Positions 1 to 3,671 of a stretch of DNA of 6,660 nucleotides are shown piece after piece (positions within the stretch are counted from its first letter, which is position 1; every line of letters starts with the position of its first letter). The translations under genes and the position numbers were made by a program. This DNA comes from an uncultured Christensenella sp. (GTDB lineage: Bacteria > Bacillota > Clostridia > Christensenellales > DTU072): assembly GCA_905210905.1 (NCBI GenBank), contig CAJLYQ010000075.1:1-6660 (forward strand), read 5' to 3'. The notes below the pieces were generated by a model that saw only the letters and a program-made list of their open reading frames with translations, did not search any database and had not been told where the DNA came from.

Positions 1-2
1 CG

Positions 3-395
3 GAAGGGGAGCTCACCGAGGAAGTGGTGCTGGAGGTGCTGGGCCTCACCGGCAACCGGCGCATGGCACAACTTTTGGACTGCGTGGCCCGGGAGGACAC
101 CACAGGCGCCCTGACCATCCTGGATGAACTCTACCGGGATGGGAAGGACATGGGGGCCCTTTTGGGGGAGATTGCTTCCCTGGTGCGGGACCTCCTGCTC
201 CGGAAAACCGCCCCCGATGGGGGCCGCGGCCTGCTGGCCGGCGGGTATGAGGAGAAGACCCTTCGGGCCCTAACCCAGCAATTCACGGCGGCAGAGTTGG
301 TGCAGATGATGACCCTCCTGCAAGCTGCCCAGGCGGATCTCTACCGCAGCACCAGCCGGCGGGGCGAGCCGCTCCACGAGCAACCCATGCAATAG
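3..395 (+). CDS. dnaX: DNA polymerase III subunit gamma/tau, internal fragment (domain III), broken at about 362
   Basis: This is an internal piece of DnaX, the clamp-loader ATPase subunit of the replicative DNA polymerase. The frame is open from the window edge, reading EGELTEEVV and then VLEVLGLTGNRRMAQLLD, so the GTG at 24 is an internal Val and not a start. The helical pattern matches the collar/oligomerisation domain III that follows the AAA+ module. It includes the LLDCVAREDTTGALTILDEL region, then LLGEIASLVRDLLLRK, and ends with ADLYRSTSRR. In DnaX proteins that last segment normally continues into a D/E-A-E-L-C-L-L-type helix. Here it runs instead into GEPLHEQPMQ and a stop, which is the antisense of the neighbouring minus-strand gene. 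Genuine dnaX sequence therefore ends at about 362. The ATPase N-terminus lies off the window. Base composition is clearly more GC-rich than the rest of the window, and the source looks like Clostridia. Family assignment is from recalled homologues, not a search. Confidence 0.82.
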   Translation, partial: EGELTEEVVLEVLGLTGNRRMAQLLDCVAREDTTGALTILDELYRDGKDMGALLGEIASLVRDLLLRKTAPDGGRGLLAGGYEEKTLRALTQQFTAAELVQMMTLLQAAQADLYRSTSRRGEPLHEQPMQ

Positions 396-550
396 ACCGT
401 CTCGAGGTCGAATCCCTCGAGGCTTTCGCCCTCGTTGCGAGGCACCACCCGATAGTCGTCCGTCACATAGACCGACCGCCGTTCGCCCCCGCTGTTCTTC
501 ACATACAGGGCCGAGACCTTACATTGCGGGCACAGCAACTTTCTCATCAT
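341..550 (-). CDS. Small zinc-ribbon protein with two CxxC pairs (C-terminus altered by junction)
   Basis: This is a 69-residue protein of unknown function. It has two Cys pairs, C7-P-Q-C10 near the start and C54-M-G-C57 near the end, spaced as in a compact zinc ribbon. Between them is a short beta-rich segment (SALYVKN, RRSVYV, YRVVPRN) and an SLEGFDL stretch. I recall similar short proteins of Bacteroidales ending in a CSW-GSP-R/K-RLV tail, so the protein is near full length. The last residues (LVLR and the TAG at 341-343) are encoded by sequence on the dnaX side of the junction, so the true C-terminal residues are probably replaced. Two adjacent ATG codons (548-550 and 545-547) could start it. 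There is no Shine-Dalgarno site, as is common in Bacteroidota. It lies downstream of ferritin but beyond a terminator, so it probably has its own promoter. Confidence 0.62.
   Translation of the reverse strand: MMRKLLCPQCKVSALYVKNSGGERRSVYVTDDYRVVPRNEGESLEGFDLETVYCMGCSWSGSPRRLVLR
352..364. other. Probable chimeric junction 1 (dnaX fragment / zinc-ribbon gene)
   Basis: The + strand dnaX frame loses family similarity after codon 360-362. The minus-strand zinc-ribbon frame is credible down to its GSPRR residues, at about 362. The two meet over a GC-rich stretch, ccggcgggg, that could serve both sequences as microhomology. The result is two convergent reading frames overlapping by 55 bases, which is not a natural arrangement for a housekeeping gene such as dnaX. 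Inferred from reading frames; an assembly join or a real recombination event would look the same here. Confidence 0.65.
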
Positions 551-572
551 TCATGCGTTTTTACGATTACAC

Positions 573-610
573 AAAAAAATACCCCGACAGGAACAGAGTT
601 TCTATCGGGG
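573..610 (-). terminator. Rho-independent terminator of the ferritin gene
   Basis: A 13-bp imperfect stem pairs 582-594 (ccccgacaggaac) with 598-610 (gtttctatcgggg), with one mismatch, one wobble pair and a 3-base loop. On the minus strand it is followed by T7 (579 down to 573). It lies 43 bases past the ferritin stop and separates ferritin from the zinc-ribbon gene. Confidence 0.85.
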
Positions 611-653
611 CAATTCTTTTCAATCACAACAGAGGTTTTAACTCAACGATCGA

Positions 654-1139
654 TTATTCTCTTTCGCCCAATTTGTCGTCCAGGAAGAGGACACCCGATT
701 CGTCTTTGCAGCGTTTCAGTTTCTCAACGATGTTGAGAGCGGTAGCCTCTTCTTCAACCTGCTCGCGAACATACCCCCAGAGGAAGTCTTGAGTAGCTTT
801 ATCTTTCTCGGCCGAAGCTACGTTGACCAACTCGTCGATCAACGAAGATACGTGGCACTCGTGTTGATATACGTTCTCGAAAGCATCGAGCACGTTTTCC
901 CACTCTTGAGGAACCACATCGATTTTATCGACTTTGGCTATACCGCCACGTTTAGCCATATAGTCGGCCAAATCGTAAGCGTGCTGCAACTCTTCCTGCG
1001 ACTGTTTACGCATCCAGTTGGCAAAACCGTCGTATCCCAATTTCTTGAAATAGAACGACATCGACAGATAAAGGTTCGACGACCACATCTCGGCCGTAAT
1101 CTGTACGTTAATGGCTTCTTGTAATTTCTGTGAGATCAT
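654..1139 (-). CDS. ftnA: Bacterial non-haem ferritin
   Basis: This is a cytoplasmic iron-storage protein of 161 residues, the normal length for bacterial FtnA. The family forms a 24-subunit cage and oxidises Fe(II) to a ferric mineral at a di-iron ferroxidase centre. All the expected ligands are visible at the positions used in E. coli FtnA: E17, E50, H53 (in EELQH), E94 (in YQHE) and Q127/E130 (in REQVEEE). The four-helix bundle plus the short fifth helix (NIVEKLKRC) is complete. The ATG at 1139 places E17 at the canonical number, which supports this start; no Shine-Dalgarno site precedes it. Of 13 Ala codons none is GCG, and Ser is often TCG. This matches the 3' end of the GGGtGRT gene and not the Clostridia-like genes beyond about 2060. 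It looks monocistronic, with its own terminator at 573-610. The lineage is probably Bacteroidales. Confidence 0.95.
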   Translation of the reverse strand: MISQKLQEAINVQITAEMWSSNLYLSMSFYFKKLGYDGFANWMRKQSQEELQHAYDLADYMAKRGGIAKVDKIDVVPQEWENVLDAFENVYQHECHVSSLIDELVNVASAEKDKATQDFLWGYVREQVEEEATALNIVEKLKRCKDESGVLFLDDKLGERE

Positions 1140-1349
1140 AATGTTATGTTTTTAAGTTTAATATTCAGTTTTCAAAACCACTGAATGTTCTACAAAAACC
1201 ATACCACCACCAGCTTTCGCCCCCCTTCCGGCCCGTACCATCCCCCGAGCCACACGCCAGGCCTGCCATTTCATGCCGTATTTTCGCCGTCGGCGCCATC
1301 TTGTCCGATTCCCGGCGTGGACATTTTGGCAGGCCACGGCCGGCACGAC

Positions 1350-1420
1350 CTGGATACCGCATCGCAGCGCGGTAGGACATGAACGGGTATTCCTGGGGCG
1401 CGGTATGACATCGACTCCCC
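1350..1420. repeat. Dispersed palindromic repeat, copies 1 (full) and 2 (truncated)
   Basis: Copy 1 (1350-1392) begins ctggataccgcatcgcagcg and continues through ggtaggacatgaacgggta. It carries an internal accgc/gcggt dyad. Copy 2 (1393-1420) keeps ctggg, then gcgcggtatgacat, having lost the left arm of the dyad. Copies 3 and 4 lie at 1703-1775, so the unit flanks the central structured element on both sides. Confidence 0.75.
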
Positions 1421-1463
1421 TCCACGTGCAGTATGCCCAAGCCTCTGCATCGTAGCGATAGAC

Positions 1464-1592
1464 TCCGCCTTTATCGGGCCGGGAGGAGGCCAGCCGACCG
1501 AGGAGTGAGGGCGAGGACTGTCTGAGCGCAGCGAGTTCCGCAGCCCCCGAGGACGGCGCCAGCCGACGACCGACAAAGCCCGATAACAGCGG
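1464..1592. repeat. Large GC-rich inverted-repeat element (possible structured RNA or dispersed repeat)
   Basis: A perfect 9-bp arm ttatcgggc (1471-1479) pairs with gcccgataa (1578-1586). The pairing extends outward across a small internal loop through ccgcc on the left and ggcgg on the right. The roughly 100-base interior has further repeats: gccagccga occurs once near each arm (about 1489 and 1560), and a gagcgcagcgagttccgcag stretch sits centrally. I have the impression of having seen closely similar blocks between genes in Bacteroidales genomes, which would make it a dispersed element, but that is recall and not a search. No protein-coding role is supported. Confidence 0.5.
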
Positions 1593-1604
1593 CGGCGCTT
1601 CTTG

Positions 1605-1636
1605 GTTCGTTCTTCTCGCTGCTGAGAAGAATGAAC
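1605..1636. repeat. Strong stem-loop, 13-bp arms
   Basis: gttcgttcttctc (1605-1617) pairs with gagaagaatgaac (1624-1636) around a gctgct loop, with a single non-Watson-Crick position. It sits immediately beside the large inverted-repeat element and may be part of the same unit. There is no T-run on either side, so it does not look like a terminator. Confidence 0.65.
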
Positions 1637-1638
1637 AT

Positions 1639-1659
1639 ACCCCGCACTCAATGCGGGGT
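1639..1659. repeat. Short GC-rich hairpin
   Basis: accccgca (1639-1646) and tgcggggt (1652-1659) form an 8-bp perfect stem with a ctcaa loop. Neither side has a T-run. It is part of the cluster of intergenic palindromes in this region. Confidence 0.6.
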
Positions 1660-1702
1660 CCAGTAAAGTGTCGCTTGCGGGTACCAGCCTTTGCCGGTAT
1701 TT

Positions 1703-1775
1703 CTGGATTCCGCATCACAGCGCGAAATGACATGAACGGGTATCCCTGGATACCGCGTCGGAGCGCGGTATGACT
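1703..1775. repeat. Dispersed palindromic repeat, copies 3 and 4 in tandem
   Basis: Copy 3 (1703-1745) reads ctggattccgcatcacagcg and runs through tgacatgaacgggtatcc. Copy 4 (1746-1775) reads ctggataccgcgtcggagcg followed by cggtatga. Copy 4 has the best-preserved dyad, ataccgc/gcggtat. The shared tail tgacatgaacgggtat with copy 1 shows that these are true direct repeats of one unit. Confidence 0.75.
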
Positions 1776-1805
1776 AGTCCACTCCGTCACGCTGCGGTAT
1801 GTCAT

Positions 1806-1845
1806 AAACAAAAACCCCTGCAACTCGCACGAGTTGCAGGGGTTT
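1806..1845 (-). terminator. Rho-independent terminator downstream of the GGGtGRT gene
   Basis: A perfect 15-bp stem, aaacccctgcaactc (1812-1826) with gagttgcaggggttt (1831-1845), closes a gcac loop. On the minus strand the arm is followed by TTTTTGTTT. It lies just after the stop at 1868-1870. A second small hairpin, atcgata/tatcgat (1851-1857 with 1862-1868), sits between the stop and this terminator. Confidence 0.9.
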
Positions 1846-1867
1846 GTCATATCGATAGTGTTATCGA

Positions 1868-2869
1868 TTACTTGTTCAGGGCTTGGGCTACGTCTACGGC
1901 GCAAGCTACGGTGCAACCTACCATGGGGTTGTTACCGATACCGAGGAAGCCCATCATCTCTACGTGGGCAGGTACCGACGAAGAACCGGCGAACTGAGCG
2001 TCGCTGTGCATACGACCCATCGTATCGGTCATACCGTAGGAAGCGGGACCTGCAGCCATATTGTCCGGGTGAAGCGTTCTGCCCGTACCGCCGCCGCTCG
2101 CTACAGAGAAGTAAGTCTTGCCGTGTTCGATACACCATTTCTTATAGGTGCCGCTTACGGGGTGTTGGAAACGAGTCGGGTTGGTCGAGTTACCCGTGAT
2201 ACCTGCGTCGACTTCTTCTTTAATCATAATAGCAACGCCTTCGTTTACGTCGTCTGCACCGTAGCAACGAACTTTCGCTCTTTCACCGTTGCTGTAAGCG
2301 GTTTCTTTTACGATTTCGAGAGTGTCGGTAAACTGATTGTATTTGGTCTGAACGTAGGTAAAACCGTTAATTCTGCTGATGATGTAAGCAGCGTCTTTTC
2401 CGAGACCGTTAAGGATAACGCGAAGGGGTTCTTTTCTTACTTTGTTCGCACTTCTTGCAATACCGATTGCGCCTTCCGCAGCCGCAAAGGATTCGTGACC
2501 GGCGACGAACGCGAAACATTTGGTTTCTTCACGAAGAAGTTTAGCCGCAAGGTTTCCGTGGCCGAGACCGACTTTTCTGTTTTCCGCAACGCTACCGGGG
2601 ATACAGAACGCCTGCAAACCGATACCGATCGCTTCCGCAGCGTTTGCCGCTTTAACGCAGTTCTTTTTGATAGCGATAGCGCAACCGAGAGTGTACGCCC
2701 AAACTGCGTTTTCGAAACAAATGTTTTGTACGCCTCTTACGATAGCGTCGGGATCAACGTTTTTGGAAAGACAAATGTTTCTCGCTTCTTCGAGATCGGC
2801 AATGCCGTATTCTTTAAGACAAGCGTTGATTTTATCTATTCTTCTTTCATAGCCTTCAAATGTAACCAT
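1868..2869 (-). CDS. GGGtGRT-family protein, partner of NifU-like scaffold (gene spans a likely junction)
   Basis: This 333-residue soluble protein belongs to the family named for its GGGTGRT motif, seen here at residues 259-265 and followed by the highly conserved LHPDNMAAGPASYGMTDTMG. No enzymatic role is established to my knowledge. Other conserved-looking blocks are KVGLGHGN (99-106), FVAGHESFAAAEGA (121-134) and GITGNSTNPTRFQHP (223-237). It has 11 Cys, including C319-x3-C323 near the end, and no signal peptide or membrane segment. The start is set by GAGGTG (2874-2879) four bases before the ATG. The gene begins 11 bases after the NifU-like stop, so the two are co-transcribed. Codon use changes near residue 265. 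Before it, Ala is GCG in about 14 of 33 cases and Lys is nearly all AAA; after it, Ala is never GCG, seven of seven Val are GTA, and GAG appears. This suggests a join of two homologous genes in frame. Confidence 0.9.
   Translation of the reverse strand: MVTFEGYERRIDKINACLKEYGIADLEEARNICLSKNVDPDAIVRGVQNICFENAVWAYTLGCAIAIKKNCVKAANAAEAIGIGLQAFCIPGSVAENRKVGLGHGNLAAKLLREETKCFAFVAGHESFAAAEGAIGIARSANKVRKEPLRVILNGLGKDAAYIISRINGFTYVQTKYNQFTDTLEIVKETAYSNGERAKVRCYGADDVNEGVAIMIKEEVDAGITGNSTNPTRFQHPVSGTYKKWCIEHGKTYFSVASGGGTGRTLHPDNMAAGPASYGMTDTMGRMHSDAQFAGSSSVPAHVEMMGFLGIGNNPMVGCTVACAVDVAQALNK
2030..2110. other. Probable chimeric junction 2, inside the GGGtGRT motif region
   Basis: Codons up to about R264 (AGA) follow the Clostridia-like habit of the NifU-like and transporter genes. 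From about A272 onward they follow the ferritin habit (GCC/GCT, GTA, CGT, GAG, TCG). The stretch between encodes the most conserved motif of the family, where two unrelated genomes would be most alike at DNA level. The exact point cannot be fixed by eye. Confidence 0.6.
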
Positions 2870-2873
2870 ATTT

Positions 2874-2879
2874 CACCTC
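2874..2879 (-). promoter_or_regulatory. Ribosome-binding site of the GGGtGRT gene
   Basis: GAGGTG lies four bases upstream of the ATG at 2869 and directly follows the TAA of the NifU-like gene (minus strand: TAATGAGGTGAAATATG). The arrangement suggests translational coupling and marks this end of the gene as Firmicutes-like. Confidence 0.75.
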
Positions 2880-2880
2880 A

Positions 2881-3576
2881 TTATTCCACTCTGGGGTTGA
2901 TTTTCTTAACGGCTTCGTCAAATCTGCCGTATTTAGCCGTGAATTTCTTAACCGCTTCGTCGGCGGGCATACCTTTCTGCGTGATCGCTTCGAGCATTTG
3001 ACCGACTCTGATAAATTCGTATCCGATTACTTCGTTGTCTTCGTCAAGACCGATGCGAGTAACGTATCCTTCAGCCATTTCAAGATATCTTACGCCTTTC
3101 TTGTTGGTGGCAAACATCGTACCTACCTGGCTTCTCAGTCCCTTTCCGAGATCTTCGAGACCCGCGCCTACGGGAAGTCCGTTTTCACTGAAAGCGGATT
3201 GCGTTCTGCCGTAAACGATTTGCAGGAACAATTCTCTCATCGCCGTGTTGATCGCGTCGCAAACAAGGTCGGTGTTGAGCGCTTCGAGAATGGTTTTGCC
3301 GGTAAGAATTTCCGCCGCCATAGCCGCAGAATGAGTCATACCCGAACAACCGATGGTTTCAACCAACGCTTCTTCGATAACGCCGTTCTTTACGTTAAGA
3401 GTAAGTTTGCAAGCGCCTTGTTGGGGAGCGCACCAGCCTACACCGTGCGTAAGTCCGCTGATGTCGGTGATTTCTTTCGACTGTACCCATTTTCCTTCTT
3501 CGGGAATGGGAGCGGGACCGTGGTTCGGACCTTTTTTAACGCAAACCATTTTTTCTACTTCGTGAGTATATTGCAC
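2881..3576 (-). CDS. NifU-like iron-sulfur cluster assembly scaffold protein
   Basis: This 231-residue cytoplasmic protein is related to the NifU/IscU N-terminal scaffold fold and is the usual partner of GGGtGRT proteins. Conserved-looking features are GPAPIPEEGKW (20-30), GVGWCAPQQGACKLTL (45-60) with C49 and C56, and ETIGCSGMTHSAAMAAEIL (73-91), which resembles the IscU GCG-SA Cys loop with C77. C106 lies in NTDLVCDAI. C49, C77 and C106 are the plausible cluster ligands, although the spacing of the last differs from classical IscU. The C-terminal third (RYLEMAEGYVTRIGLDEDNE onward) is an extra domain not present in IscU. The start is GTG at 3576, supported by GGAGG nine bases upstream; the internal ATG at residue 10 has no such site. 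It is first in a two-gene operon. Likely role: Fe-S or sulfur handling together with GGGtGRT, inferred from fold and pairing only. Confidence 0.9.
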   Translation of the reverse strand: MQYTHEVEKMVCVKKGPNHGPAPIPEEGKWVQSKEITDISGLTHGVGWCAPQQGACKLTLNVKNGVIEEALVETIGCSGMTHSAAMAAEILTGKTILEALNTDLVCDAINTAMRELFLQIVYGRTQSAFSENGLPVGAGLEDLGKGLRSQVGTMFATNKKGVRYLEMAEGYVTRIGLDEDNEVIGYEFIRVGQMLEAITQKGMPADEAVKKFTAKYGRFDEAVKKINPRVE

Positions 3577-3585
3577 AAATAAAAT

Positions 3586-3590
3586 CCTCC
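3586..3590 (-). promoter_or_regulatory. Ribosome-binding site choosing the GTG start of the NifU-like gene
   Basis: GGAGG on the minus strand, nine bases (attttattt) before GTG at 3576. The good spacing is the reason to prefer this non-ATG start over the internal ATG at residue 10. Confidence 0.8.
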
Positions 3591-3621
3591 GTCAATACAT
3601 TTTTTTAGATTTATATCATAA

Positions 3622-3651
3622 ATTATATCACACCGCGCGCACGCGTTGCAA
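3622..3651 (-). promoter_or_regulatory. Sigma-70-type promoter of the NifU-like/GGGtGRT operon
   Basis: On the minus strand a perfect -10, TATAAT (3622-3627), is preceded by TGa, giving an extended -10. A -35-like TTGCAA (3646-3651) lies 18 bases upstream and matches TTGACA at four of six positions. Transcription would start near 3615, giving a leader of about 40 bases. The site lies in the 95-base gap after the transporter, so the pair need not depend on read-through. The GC-rich spacer (gcgtgcgcgcggt) is unusual in an otherwise AT-rich gap. Confidence 0.65.
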
Positions 3652-3671
3652 TCGCTTTTTTATAATTTTTT

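Larger units (their letters stand above)
1140..1805. other. Long repeat-rich intergenic region, no credible gene
   Basis: These 666 bases between ferritin and the terminator of the next gene hold no convincing coding sequence. The open frames are rich in Arg, Pro, Ser and Gly and follow the palindromes, not any protein family. What is present is a series of dyads and repeats: attcagt/actgaat (1163-1169 with 1180-1186) in the ferritin leader, ggcctgcca/tggcaggcc (1260-1268 with 1327-1335), the large element at 1464-1592, hairpins at 1605-1636 and 1639-1659, and four copies of a ctggataccgc-type unit. The ferritin promoter must lie at the low-coordinate end. I could not fit a convincing Bacteroidota -33/-7 pair there; the nearest -7 match is tggttttg at about 1174-1181 on the minus strand. 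Confidence 0.7.

Noticed and set aside
24..395. A short free-standing protein starting at GTG 24
   Set aside because: The frame is open upstream to the window edge with DnaX-like residues, and the downstream end is an antisense read-through past the junction.
1350..1775. CRISPR-like array from the direct repeats
   Set aside because: Only four divergent copies, two of them adjoining with no unique spacer, irregular spacing and no cas genes.
1158..1916. 252-residue minus-strand open frame across the intergenic region
   Set aside because: It overlaps the GGGtGRT 3' end, crosses its terminator, is rich in Arg/Pro/Ser and simply translates the palindromic repeats; no domain is recognisable.
1883..3001. 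372-residue + strand open frame
   Set aside because: It is the antisense shadow of the GGGtGRT and NifU-like genes, whose family identity and ribosome-binding sites are clear.
654..3576. An iron-handling cluster: ferritin beside an Fe-S scaffold operon
   Set aside because: Attractive by function, but the codon-use switch near 2060 places ferritin in a different lineage from the NifU-like gene, so the adjacency is probably artificial.
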